From NCBI GenBank assembly GCA_023449855.1, contig JAEXHR010000338.1, positions 1 through 20,286 of the forward strand: DNA of 20,286 bases, written 5' to 3'. The DNA comes from Pseudomonadota bacterium (GTDB taxonomy: Bacteria > Pseudomonadota > Alphaproteobacteria > Rhizobiales > Xanthobacteraceae). Both the position numbers and the translations under genes were made by a program. The notes under the pieces are model-generated. The model made no database searches. It had not been told where the DNA came from and was given only the letters and a program-made list of their open reading frames with translations. Positions 1-5,860 of this stretch are shown here, piece by piece. The first letter of the stretch is position 1, and the number at the start of each line of letters is the position of its first letter.

Positions 1-105
1 GGTAAGCCGAAGCTCGTTGCCATCATCGCGGTCGCCCGAAAGCTCCTCACCATCCTCAACGCCATCCTCCGGGACAAAACGCCATGGCAGCCCAAAAACG
101 CTTGA
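1..105 (+). mobile_element. IS110-family transposase, C-terminal fragment (cut by window edge)
   Basis: An open frame runs from base 1 to a TGA at 103-105 and encodes 34 residues beginning GKPKLVAIIAVARKLL and ending in TPWQPKNA. This Lys/Arg-Leu-rich helix followed by LNAILRD matches the extreme C-terminus of IS110/IS116 transposases (Transposase_20 domain), which are DEDD-type enzymes that move the element without classical inverted termini. Only the tail is inside the window, so it cannot be told whether the upstream gene is intact. A GC-rich hairpin follows at 121-146. The family call rests on pattern recognition of a short tail. Confidence 0.65.
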
Positions 106-120
106 CCCGAAAGACAGTCG

Positions 121-146
121 CTCCCCAGTCGCTGCGCTCCGGGGAG
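121..146. repeat. GC-rich inverted repeat after the transposase
   Basis: CTCCCC (121-126) and GGGGAG (141-146) can pair around a 14-base loop. The octamer CAGTCGCT occurs twice just here (115-122 and 126-133). The hairpin lies between the transposase stop and the DUF6886 stop, so it could end either transcript or belong to the IS end. There is no clear T-run. Confidence 0.3.
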
Positions 147-168
147 GGACAAGGAAGAAAGCGCCGCG

Positions 169-726
169 CTAGTTCGCCCGCCGCGGCAGTGTGATTGGTC
201 CGTCCTTCGCATGGCTGAGGCCGATGCCGCTGACATGAAGCGATGTTTCCCACAGCGGCTCCAGAGTCGTCAGTGACGGCAATACGCGGAGCTCCACGCC
301 GGCGTCGCTCAAGGCCTTCTCCATATTGTCGATGCGCTCGACATTCACCGGCATGGTCGGCGATGACGAGACCCACATGCCCATATCGCCGAGCGATTCA
401 AATCCATCGGCAGCGAGTTCGTAACGAAAGATCGTGGTGTGAGAGAGCCGATCCAGCCAGCCGAGCTCGATATGCGCAACCATGCGGCAGGAGGTCATTT
501 TCCTGTAGGCCGAGAGATATTCCGGCGTCGTCGCTTCCACTGGCCAGGCGAAGATCCGCGGACAATCGCGCGGGAACAAGAACATCGCCTGATGCCAGTC
601 ATCGATGGCCCAAACCAGCGGCCGGTTCAGCCGCTCTTGTCCGATCGCGTGCGGCACCGGCGTCCGAACGGGGCGCGGCATGAAGACTTCGATATTGCTG
701 TCGTCGCTGAAGTGAAAAAGGCGCAT
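169..726 (-). CDS. DUF6886 family protein
   Basis: The gene encodes 185 residues if it starts at the ATG whose complement is 724-726, giving MRLFHFSDD at the N-terminus, which is how family members usually begin. An in-frame ATG at 744 would add six residues. Neither start has a good Shine-Dalgarno sequence, so the choice rests on the family pattern. Visible hallmarks are IEVFMPRPVR, then PLVWAIDDWHQAMFLFPRDCPRIFAW, a conserved core with Trp and Cys residues. No signal peptide or membrane segment is visible, so it is probably cytoplasmic. The biochemical function is unknown. It is divergent from the DUF899 gene and shares a roughly 130-base promoter region with it. Confidence 0.8.
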   Translation of the reverse strand: MRLFHFSDDSNIEVFMPRPVRTPVPHAIGQERLNRPLVWAIDDWHQAMFLFPRDCPRIFAWPVEATTPEYLSAYRKMTSCRMVAHIELGWLDRLSHTTIFRYELAADGFESLGDMGMWVSSSPTMPVNVERIDNMEKALSDAGVELRVLPSLTTLEPLWETSLHVSGIGLSHAKDGPITLPRRAN

Positions 727-806
727 CGGGATACTCAATGACATGCGCGCCGGGGGCGTCAATCTCCGAAGTCTCTTTTGCCGCCGGTGTCGGCATCGCC
801 GGTTCC

Positions 807-832
807 GGAACGTCTTCCAGTCACGCCACGTT
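807..832 (+). promoter_or_regulatory. EcfG-type (general stress response) promoter
   Basis: GGAAC at 807-811 and CGTT at 829-832 are separated by 17 bases. This matches the GGAAC-N16/17-CGTT consensus of EcfG sigma factors that run the PhyR-NepR-EcfG stress response in Alphaproteobacteria. The DUF899 start codon is 24 bases further on, with GGAGGA at 845-850, so the leader would be short. Chance matches are possible, but position and spacing are right. Confidence 0.6.
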
Positions 833-856
833 CAATCAACTCACGGAGGACACGCC

Positions 857-1555
857 ATGACCGGTTCCCTGATCCCCGCTGCCGAACTCGTGAAGTCGAA
901 CACCTATCGCTTTCCCAATGAGAGCGCCGATTACCGTGCCGCGCGGAATGCGCTGCTGATCGAGGAGATCGAACTGCGTCGTCACATCGAGCGCGTCGCA
1001 GAGCTGCGCCGCGCATTGCCCGATGGCGGCGAGGTGACGTCGAACTATCAATTCATCGGCGAGAGCGGGCCGGTGTCGCTGGAAGGCCTGTTCGGCGACA
1101 AGCAGACCCTCGTCACTTACTCCTACATGTTCGGCCCGCAGCGCGAGCGGCCATGCCCGATGTGCACGTCGCTGCTGTCGGCCTGGGACGGCGAGGTGCC
1201 CGACATCACCCAGCGGGTCGCGCTGGCAGTGATCGCGCGGTCGCCGATCGAGCGACTCAGTGCCTTCAAGCGCGAGCGCGGCTGGCACCACCTGCCGTTG
1301 TTTTCCGACCCCACCGGGGCGTTCAGCCGGGATTATCTGGGGATGACCAAAGATGGCGGGGACGATGCGGCCTTCAATATTTTTACCCGGCGGGACGGTT
1401 CCATCCGGCATTTCTGGGCCGGCGAAATGAGCGGGGCCACCGCCGATCCGGGCCAGGATCCGCGCGGCGCTCCGGACCTGATGCCGATCTGGACTGTCCT
1501 CGATTGCACCCCGGAGGGGCGCGGAACAGATTGGTATCCCAAGCTGAATTATTAA
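857..1555 (+). CDS. DUF899 family thioredoxin-like protein
   Basis: The product has 232 residues. The ATG at 857 is preceded by GGAGGA at 845-850, which is why it is preferred over the upstream in-frame extension. DUF899 proteins have a thioredoxin-like fold; here residues 71-120 hold the LEGLFGDKQTLVTYSYMFG strand region followed by C100-P-M-C103, a CxxC pair where a redox-active site would sit. The C-terminal part (SDPTGAFSRDYLG, then FNIFTRRDGSIRHFW, then WTVLDCTPEGRG) is also typical. No signal peptide is visible, so it is probably cytoplasmic. The substrate is unknown. The EcfG-like promoter suggests induction under general stress, which would fit a redox role, but this is inference. Confidence 0.85.
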   Translation: MTGSLIPAAELVKSNTYRFPNESADYRAARNALLIEEIELRRHIERVAELRRALPDGGEVTSNYQFIGESGPVSLEGLFGDKQTLVTYSYMFGPQRERPCPMCTSLLSAWDGEVPDITQRVALAVIARSPIERLSAFKRERGWHHLPLFSDPTGAFSRDYLGMTKDGGDDAAFNIFTRRDGSIRHFWAGEMSGATADPGQDPRGAPDLMPIWTVLDCTPEGRGTDWYPKLNY

Positions 1556-1573
1556 CGATTACTGAAGCTTAGC

Positions 1574-1608
1574 TCTCCCTGGCCGGCCGTGCGATTCTGC
1601 CGGGGAGA
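1574..1608 (+). terminator. Hairpin after DUF899 gene (weak terminator candidate)
   Basis: TCTCCCTGGC (1574-1583) pairs with GCCGGGGAGA (1599-1608), a ten-pair stem with one T-G wobble, 18 bases after the DUF899 stop. No T-run follows, so factor-independent termination is doubtful. An imperfect 11-base tandem repeat (GGGGCAAGCC twice) follows at 1620-1640. Confidence 0.35.
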
Positions 1609-1816
1609 CGTCACGATGAGGGGCAAGCCCGGGGCAAGCCGGGCCGCCTAGGCTCGGCAAAAACCATCCACACGCCTCTCGGGCAGCGACCGGCGTCCCG
1701 AAACGGGACGGCAAAAAAGCTGTCACAGAGACGTGAAGCCTTGCCTTCAGGCACGCAAAAAGGCCATGATTGGCAGGCTGTTAGACAGCAATGGGGACTT
1801 GGTGGGGACGATCCGA

Positions 1817-1832
1817 TTAATCCGCATTTAAC
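1817..1832 (+). promoter_or_regulatory. CtrA-type binding site TTAA-N7-TTAAC
   Basis: TTAA (1817-1820), seven bases, then TTAAC (1828-1832) is an exact match to the full CtrA consensus of Alphaproteobacteria. It lies 115 bases upstream of the ATG at 1947 of the DUF2778 gene, in an otherwise gene-free stretch (1556-1946) where nothing else coding is supported. Inferred role: cell-cycle control of that cell-wall gene. Binding is not shown by sequence alone. Confidence 0.55.
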
Positions 1833-1946
1833 TAAAACTCGCCTTAATGGCGCTCCGCATTCCTGCGGGATTGCTGCCGTGGATTTTGTGATCCGCCGGC
1901 GCATCGCTCGCAGGACGCGCAGTCATTTTGTGTGGACGCCAGGCGT

Positions 1947-3155
1947 ATGAGTGACCGTAGACGTGCGTTGAATTCTCAAGCGCCCTCTCGCCAAGGCCGA
2001 GCAGTGTCGAGCACGACGTCGCACTCCAATTCACGTACGTTCTTCTGGGCCGGCGCTACATTGGCTGCCGTGGCTCTCACCGGTGGCTGGACTCTCGCCG
2101 GTAAACTCTTCCACGGCAGCGACATCGAACCGTCGATGGTCACCGCCAGTCTGACGCCCGATGCTGGTGTGTCCGCTTCGTCCTTCGCCGAGCGCTTCAA
2201 CCAGCGCATTGTCCGCGCCGAGCCCAACGCCAATTTCTCCGATCGCTTCGAGCCCGCGCGCCGCACGCCGCTGGCCGGCTCCGCGCCGATGGCAGCGCCG
2301 AAGTCCGATCGCGAGGTCGCCTGGTTCGCACCGAATTCCATGGGCGCCGTGCCGGATCGCTTTGCCCGCCGCGTCGCGGATGAGCCGACCGTGCCGGCAC
2401 CGGCGGTGAAGCCGCAGGAAGTCGCCTTGATGCAGCCGTCGCCGACGGTGAAGCAGCTCATCGCCAGCATTCCGATGCCGGCCGTGCGTCCGCAGGATGC
2501 GCCGGCAACGGCGCAGAACGAGCAGCAGGGCCCGTCGTCGCGTATAGCGCCGACGCCGAAGGGCGGCGTCTATGGTCACGACGCGCTGGTGCAGCGCGCC
2601 CGCATGGCGCTGGCCACGCAGCCGAAGAACGCCGATCTCAACATTTTCGAGAAACTGTTCGGCGGCAACGCGCCGAAGAGCGGCCCGGTGCTCGCTTATG
2701 CCGGCTCCGACGGCGGTGTGCTTGCGAACGGCCAGGATGCGGAGCACGCAGCCAACCAGCCGAACGAGATGGATCGCCTGACCGCGGTCTACGACATCAC
2801 CGCCAAGCGCGTTTACATGCCCGATGGCACCCGGCTCGAGGCACATTCCGGTCTCGGCTCGCGCATGGACAATCCCGCTTACGCCCATGAGCGCATGCGC
2901 GGCGTGACGCCGCCGCATATCTACGACCTCAAGCCGCGCGAAGCGCTGTTCCACGGCGTGCCCGCGCTGCGCATGACGCCGCTCGGCGGCGAGAGCGCGA
3001 TCTATGGCCGCAACGGTCTGCTGACACACAGCTACCTGCTCGGACCGAACGGCGATTCCAACGGTTGTATCTCCTTCAAGGAATACGACAAGTTCATCCA
3101 GGCCTATCGCCGCGGTGAAGTGAAGCGCATCGTGGTCGTCGCCGGGCTCAACTGA
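1947..3155 (+). CDS. Membrane-anchored DUF2778 (L,D-transpeptidase-like) protein
   Basis: The product has 402 residues from the ATG at 1947; an in-frame GTG at 1932 would add five. A single hydrophobic segment (about residues 30-55, FFWAGATLAAVALTGGW) follows a short basic N-terminus, so the rest should lie in the periplasm. Residues 60-270 are a low-complexity Pro/Ala linker. The C-terminal 120 residues form a DUF2778 domain, with THSYLLGPNG (His361) followed by SNGCIS (Cys374), the His-Cys pair of the L,D-transpeptidase/Tlde1-like fold that cuts or crosslinks peptidoglycan stem peptides. Tlde1 itself is a type VI effector, but here there are no secretion neighbours and the anchor points to a housekeeping wall enzyme. 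A CtrA-type box lies upstream. Substrate and reaction are inferred. Confidence 0.8.
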   Translation: MSDRRRALNSQAPSRQGRAVSSTTSHSNSRTFFWAGATLAAVALTGGWTLAGKLFHGSDIEPSMVTASLTPDAGVSASSFAERFNQRIVRAEPNANFSDRFEPARRTPLAGSAPMAAPKSDREVAWFAPNSMGAVPDRFARRVADEPTVPAPAVKPQEVALMQPSPTVKQLIASIPMPAVRPQDAPATAQNEQQGPSSRIAPTPKGGVYGHDALVQRARMALATQPKNADLNIFEKLFGGNAPKSGPVLAYAGSDGGVLANGQDAEHAANQPNEMDRLTAVYDITAKRVYMPDGTRLEAHSGLGSRMDNPAYAHERMRGVTPPHIYDLKPREALFHGVPALRMTPLGGESAIYGRNGLLTHSYLLGPNGDSNGCISFKEYDKFIQAYRRGEVKRIVVVAGLN

Positions 3156-3171
3156 ACCCGGTCGCATTTGA

Positions 3172-3192
3172 ATCGTCTGCAATGCGGACGAT
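3172..3192 (+). terminator. Hairpin after the DUF2778 gene
   Basis: ATCGTCTGC (3172-3180) pairs with GCGGACGAT (3184-3192) around AAT, with one wobble pair, 16 bases after the stop codon. A short TTTT comes only ten bases later, so it is a possible but weak terminator. Two copies of CAGCCTGAATT, 16 bases apart, follow (3195-3205, 3211-3221). Confidence 0.4.
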
Positions 3193-3263
3193 GACAGCCT
3201 GAATTTTCATCAGCCTGAATTGTTGCCGCGCGGAACCGCAGCGTTGCCGGCTACTTGATCTGT

Positions 3264-3280
3264 CATGTTGTCGCAACATG
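3264..3280. repeat. Perfect short inverted repeat before secreted-protein gene
   Basis: CATGTTG (3264-3270) and CAACATG (3274-3280) are exact inverted copies around TCG, ending ten bases before the ATG at 3291. It could be an operator or a leader hairpin close to the ribosome site. No factor can be named. Confidence 0.4.
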
Positions 3281-3290
3281 GGATCGCAAG

Positions 3291-3674
3291 ATGGCTCTCT
3301 CGCTCGCACCCCGTCTGATCACGCCGCGCACTGCCGGCGTGCTTGCGTCATTGGCCTTGATGAGTTCGCTGCCGTCCGTGGTTTTCGCCGCCGGCAGCGA
3401 GGCTCAGCGCGAAGCCTGCACGCCCGATGCCTTCAGGCTTTGCACCATGGCGATGCCCGACGAGAAGCGCGTCGAGAACTGCCTGCGCGCCGCCGGCCCG
3501 CGCCTCAGCCGCGCCTGCTACGACGTGTTCTTCCCGCCGGAGGCGGCAGCGCCCGAGCAGATCACCCGCGGCCAGGCCCCGATGCGCGACCGCATGCAGC
3601 CCTCTGCGCCGATGCGCCCGCAAAACCCCTCGATGCCGCAAATGCCGCCGGGGCCGGAGCAGGACGACGAGTAG
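3291..3674 (+). CDS. Small secreted four-cysteine protein
   Basis: The product has 127 residues. The ATG at 3291 is chosen because it opens directly onto a signal peptide (basic start, hydrophobic AGVLASLALM, likely cleavage near VVFAA at residues 31-34). An in-frame TTG at 3255 would put extra residues in front of it. The mature part carries Cys43, Cys51, Cys64 and Cys76 in a pattern (ACTPDAFRLC, then VENCLRAAGPRLSRAC) resembling small cysteine-rich periplasmic proteins of Bradyrhizobium relatives, so two disulfides are likely. The tail (residues 85-127) is rich in Pro, Met and Gln and ends in EQDDE. The function is unknown. It converges with another small secreted protein gene. Confidence 0.7.
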   Translation: MALSLAPRLITPRTAGVLASLALMSSLPSVVFAAGSEAQREACTPDAFRLCTMAMPDEKRVENCLRAAGPRLSRACYDVFFPPEAAAPEQITRGQAPMRDRMQPSAPMRPQNPSMPQMPPGPEQDDE

Positions 3675-3693
3675 CGCAACCGCTTATCCCAAA

Positions 3694-3724
3694 TGAAAAA
3701 GGCGGCGCCTTATCGCGCCGCCTT
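3694..3724 (-). terminator. Shared terminator between convergent small genes
   Basis: AAGGCGGCGC (3699-3708) pairs perfectly with GCGCCGCCTT (3715-3724) around six bases. Read leftward the stem is followed by TTTTT (complement of 3696-3700), a classic intrinsic terminator for the gene at 3749-4000. It also lies 24 bases after the rightward gene's stop and may serve it without a T-run. Confidence 0.8.
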
Positions 3725-3748
3725 CGACATGTTCGTAAGTGCTGACGC

Positions 3749-4000
3749 TTAGCGACAGACGCGAACCTTGTTCACGATGCGGCGGCCGTGATGACCGCGC
3801 TTCACGACGGTGCGCACGGTGCAGACCGGGCCGCGGCGGATGATCGTCGTGCGATGCGCGTGGTGACGATGTTGCGACGAGAACTCCGTGAGCGGTGCAA
3901 CAGTCCTGGTCTGCACCATCGTCGTTGCTGAAGCAGGCGCGACCATCGAGGCCAGACCGATCGCAGTGGCAGCGGCAATTCCAAAAGCAAATTTCTTCAC
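3749..4000 (-). CDS. Small secreted basic His/Arg-rich protein
   Basis: The product has 83 residues. The start is the GTG whose complement is 3998-4000. It is preceded by AGGAG at seven bases and opens onto a textbook signal peptide (MKKFAFGIAAATAIGLASM, cleavage after APASA at residue 25). A longer in-frame extension to 4165 has no signal sequence or ribosome site and was rejected. The mature protein is about 58 residues, with a His/Arg cluster (SSQHRHHAHR, 41-50), a strongly basic tail and two cysteines (Cys60, Cys82) able to form one disulfide. It is probably periplasmic. The family is not recognised and the function is unknown. Its leader contains an inverted repeat at 4021-4041. Confidence 0.7.
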   Translation of the reverse strand: MKKFAFGIAAATAIGLASMVAPASATTMVQTRTVAPLTEFSSQHRHHAHRTTIIRRGPVCTVRTVVKRGHHGRRIVNKVRVCR

Positions 4001-4020
4001 GGCATTCTCCTTCAGTCCAA

Positions 4021-4041
4021 GGCCGATGCACGTTATCGGCC
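4021..4041 (-). repeat. Inverted repeat in the leader of the small basic protein
   Basis: GGCCGAT (4021-4027) and ATCGGCC (4035-4041) are exact inverted copies with seven bases between, 20 bases upstream of the GTG start at 4000. It could be an operator or an mRNA hairpin. No promoter consensus is clear around it. Confidence 0.4.
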
Positions 4042-4163
4042 AGTGCGCCACAGTTACGTGCCGCGAGTGAACCGAAACTGAAGAAAATGCGGCGGGAAGA
4101 GGGCGTGTGGTGCGACGCTTTGCGACGAACATAGAACTGAGCGCGGCGTGAAAAGCGAATTTC

Positions 4164-4195
4164 AAAAAGGAAGCCCGACATCATGCCGGGCTTCC
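4164..4195 (-). terminator. Intrinsic terminator of the SDR gene
   Basis: GGAAGCCCG (4169-4177) pairs with CGGGCTTCC (4187-4195). On the leftward transcript the stem is followed by TTTTT (complement of 4164-4168). It lies 29 bases past the SDR stop. Confidence 0.8.
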
Positions 4196-4224
4196 GAAGT
4201 TGCAAATGTCGCGACGGGTTCAGC

Positions 4225-4977
4225 TTATTTGAGACCGCCCGTCACGTGCAGGGTTTCGCCGGTGACATAGGATGCGCCGTCGGAAGCAAGAAATGCGACG
4301 ACAGCCGCGATCTCTTCGGCTTTGCCGACGCGGCCCATGGGCGTTGCGGTCTCAATCCAGTTGCGCATTTCGCCTTCGTGAAAGCCTGCCGACACCACGC
4401 CTTCGGTGACGATCATGCCGGGATTGACGGCATTGACGCGGATCTTCTTCGGCGCGAGCTCCTTCGCGAGCACGGAGGTGATGGCGTCCACCGAGGCTTT
4501 GGTGGCGGTGTAGACCGCACTGTTCGGCGGAGCGATGGTAGAGACCCCGGACGAGATATTGATGATGCTGCCGCCGTTCGGGTTGAAATGCCGGGCGGCC
4601 TCCTGCGACGTCAGCAGCAGCCCCAGCACGTTGAGATCGAACTGGCGGTGGAAGTGCTCCGGCGTAATGCCATCGAGCGGCGCGAATTCGTAGACGCCGG
4701 CATTGTTGACGAGAATGTCGATCGGGCCGAACGCCCTGACCGTTTCAGCCACCACCGCAGCAGCCGCGCCGGGGGAGGCGAGGTCGCCATGCACTGCGAC
4801 CGCCTTTCCGCCCTTCGCCGTGATGGCGGCGACGACCTTCTCCGCGCCCGCCTTGCTCGACGCGTAATTGACGCCGACCGCAGCGCCTGCGGCAGCGAGC
4901 TTGATGGCAATCTCGGCGCCGATGCCCTTCGAGGCACCGGTTACCAGTGCGACTTTGCCTTCGAATGTCTTGGTCAT
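4225..4977 (-). CDS. SDR-family oxidoreductase (FabG-like)
   Basis: The product has 250 residues from the ATG at 4977, preceded by AAGGGA at a suitable distance; a longer frame to 5004 would run through the operator. It is a classical short-chain dehydrogenase/reductase using NAD(P)H: TGASKGIG at 13-20 (Rossmann loop), NNAG at 91-94, Asn115, Ser142 or Ser143, and Tyr156-xxx-Lys160 (YTATK) as the catalytic set, with a VTG-rich C-terminus (YVTGETLHVTGG) like 3-oxoacyl-ACP reductases. The true substrate cannot be read from the sequence, and many such genes act on xenobiotic or secondary carbonyls. It is divergent from an ArsR regulator with a perfect inverted repeat between them, so repression by that regulator is likely. 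Confidence 0.9.
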   Translation of the reverse strand: MTKTFEGKVALVTGASKGIGAEIAIKLAAAGAAVGVNYASSKAGAEKVVAAITAKGGKAVAVHGDLASPGAAAAVVAETVRAFGPIDILVNNAGVYEFAPLDGITPEHFHRQFDLNVLGLLLTSQEAARHFNPNGGSIINISSGVSTIAPPNSAVYTATKASVDAITSVLAKELAPKKIRVNAVNPGMIVTEGVVSAGFHEGEMRNWIETATPMGRVGKAEEIAAVVAFLASDGASYVTGETLHVTGGLK

Positions 4978-4999
4978 GATCGTGATCCCTTTCGGATGC

Positions 5000-5030
5000 T
5001 TCAATAGTTCGGAAATATGGGACTATTGAA
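5000..5030. promoter_or_regulatory. Probable ArsR operator in the divergent promoter
   Basis: TTCAATAGT (5000-5008) and ACTATTGAA (5022-5030) are exact inverted copies with 13 bases between, in the 83-base gap between the divergent SDR and ArsR starts. Such A/T-rich dyads are typical of ArsR-family operators. A third copy of the half-site lies at 5417-5425. Confidence 0.7.
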
Positions 5031-5060
5031 CCACTGCAAGGGGGCGCCTATATCTTTTTT

Positions 5061-5417
5061 ATGGTTCAGTTCGTTCACCCCGCGACCAAGGACATCACGC
5101 TCTCGGGCGTGTTGTCGGCGTTGGCCGATCCCATTCGGCTGCAGATCGTCCGGGGTCTTTTGCAGGAGAGCGGCTGCCTGTCCTGCACCGCGGCGGCGCC
5201 ATGCCCGACCATTCCGAAGTCGACCCTGTCAAACCATTTCCGCGTGCTGCGCGAGGCTGGCCTGGTGCAGACCAGCAAGAAGGGCGTCGAGCATCAGAAT
5301 GCTGTGCGGGCGGCCGATATCGAAGAGCGGTTTCCGGGGCTGCTGATGGCGATCCTGGCGCATTCGATGAGCGATGGGGCGGGGGCTGAGGCTGACGGCA
5401 AGGCCGACGGGAAGTAA
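5061..5417 (+). CDS. ArsR-family winged-helix transcriptional regulator
   Basis: The product has 118 residues. It has a winged helix-turn-helix fold: LSALADPIRLQIVRGLLQ (18-35) is the signature start of the ArsR domain, and STLSNHFRVLREAGLVQ (54-70) is the recognition helix and turn. Cys39, Cys42 and Cys48 sit just before the recognition helix, in the region where metal- or thiol-sensing members keep their ligands, so a metal or electrophile may be the signal; this is inference. The only purine-rich stretch (GGGGG, 5040-5044) is far from the ATG at 5061. The gene is divergent from an SDR across a dyad and probably represses both itself and that enzyme. Confidence 0.88.
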   Translation: MVQFVHPATKDITLSGVLSALADPIRLQIVRGLLQESGCLSCTAAAPCPTIPKSTLSNHFRVLREAGLVQTSKKGVEHQNAVRAADIEERFPGLLMAILAHSMSDGAGAEADGKADGK

Positions 5418-5448
5418 CTATTGAAAGTTAGAAAATCTGCTCCATAGT
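5417..5448 (+). promoter_or_regulatory. Candidate promoter of the toxin-antitoxin unit, with ArsR half-site
   Basis: TTGAAA (5421-5426) as -35 and CATAGT (5443-5448) as -10 are 16 bases apart. The -35 overlaps ACTATTGAA (5417-5425), identical to one half of the ArsR operator at 5022-5030, and the -10 lies inside the left arm of the palindrome at 5440-5466. The -10 match is only moderate. Confidence 0.45.
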
Positions 5449-5466
5449 TATGTAGTAACTATGGAG
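5440..5466. promoter_or_regulatory. Perfect 11-bp palindrome over the antitoxin ribosome site
   Basis: CTCCATAGTTA (5440-5450) and TAACTATGGAG (5456-5466) are exact inverted copies around five bases. The right arm covers most of the Shine-Dalgarno GGAGG (5463-5467) of the antitoxin, and the left arm covers the candidate -10. It is probably the autoregulatory operator of the unit. In a transcript reading through from the ArsR gene it would also form a hairpin hiding the ribosome site. Confidence 0.75.
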
Positions 5467-5472
5467 GTTCGT

Positions 5473-5859
5473 ATGTCGAAATACGATCGTCTCGGCGAGT
5501 TTCTGCAGAAACAGAATGTTGAACGCGTTCCGATGTCTTTTGCAGATATCGAACGGCTGACAGAGGTGACGCTCCCGAAGTCAGCGCACAAGCACAGGCC
5601 GTGGTGGAGCAACAATCCCCACAACAGCGTGATGACGCGGGTATGGTTGAAAGCCGGCTTCGAAAGCGAGCAGGTCGACATGGCAAGGCAGACGCTGGTT
5701 TTCCGAAGGGTGGCAGCAGCGCCGGCAAAGCCGGAGCGTGAGAGCGTCATCCATCCCGCGTATGGCGCATTGAAGGGCATGGTGCGGATCATGCCGGCGA
5801 CCGATCTCACAGCTCCCGCGGACCCGGATTGGGGAAAGTCACCTGACGAGCGACGCTGA
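5473..5859 (+). CDS. Antitoxin with DUF7662-like domain and VapC-binding tail
   Basis: The product has 128 residues from the ATG at 5473, chosen because GGAGG lies five bases before it; an ATG at 5461 would add four residues and lacks a ribosome site. Residues 3-80 resemble the DUF7662 domain (YDRLGEFLQKQ, MSFADIERL, HKHRPWWSNNPHNSVMTRVW, LVFRR). Residues 93-122 (IHPAYGALKGMVRIMP, then DLTAPADPDWGK) resemble the C-terminal neutralising tail of PHD/VapB-type antitoxins that partner PIN toxins. The usual AbrB, PHD or ribbon-helix-helix DNA-binding domain is absent, so the DUF7662 part may bind the palindrome upstream. One base separates its stop from the toxin start. Role inferred from architecture and context. 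Confidence 0.7.
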   Translation: MSKYDRLGEFLQKQNVERVPMSFADIERLTEVTLPKSAHKHRPWWSNNPHNSVMTRVWLKAGFESEQVDMARQTLVFRRVAAAPAKPERESVIHPAYGALKGMVRIMPATDLTAPADPDWGKSPDERR

Positions 5860-5860
5860 G

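Noticed and set aside
1694..1710. Hairpin CGTCCCG-AAA-CGGGACG as a terminator
   Set aside because: It is followed by A residues rather than T on the + strand, and on the other strand the T-run lies before the stem, so it does not fit an intrinsic terminator for either direction.
1611..1950. Short open frames in the gap before the DUF2778 gene
   Set aside because: No ribosome site, no recognisable domain and composition like non-coding DNA; the stretch is better explained as regulatory.
2031..3182. Long open frame opposite the DUF2778 gene
   Set aside because: Its translation is Arg/His-rich and low in hydrophobic periodicity, typical of an antisense shadow of a high-G+C gene; the forward frame has a recognisable catalytic domain.
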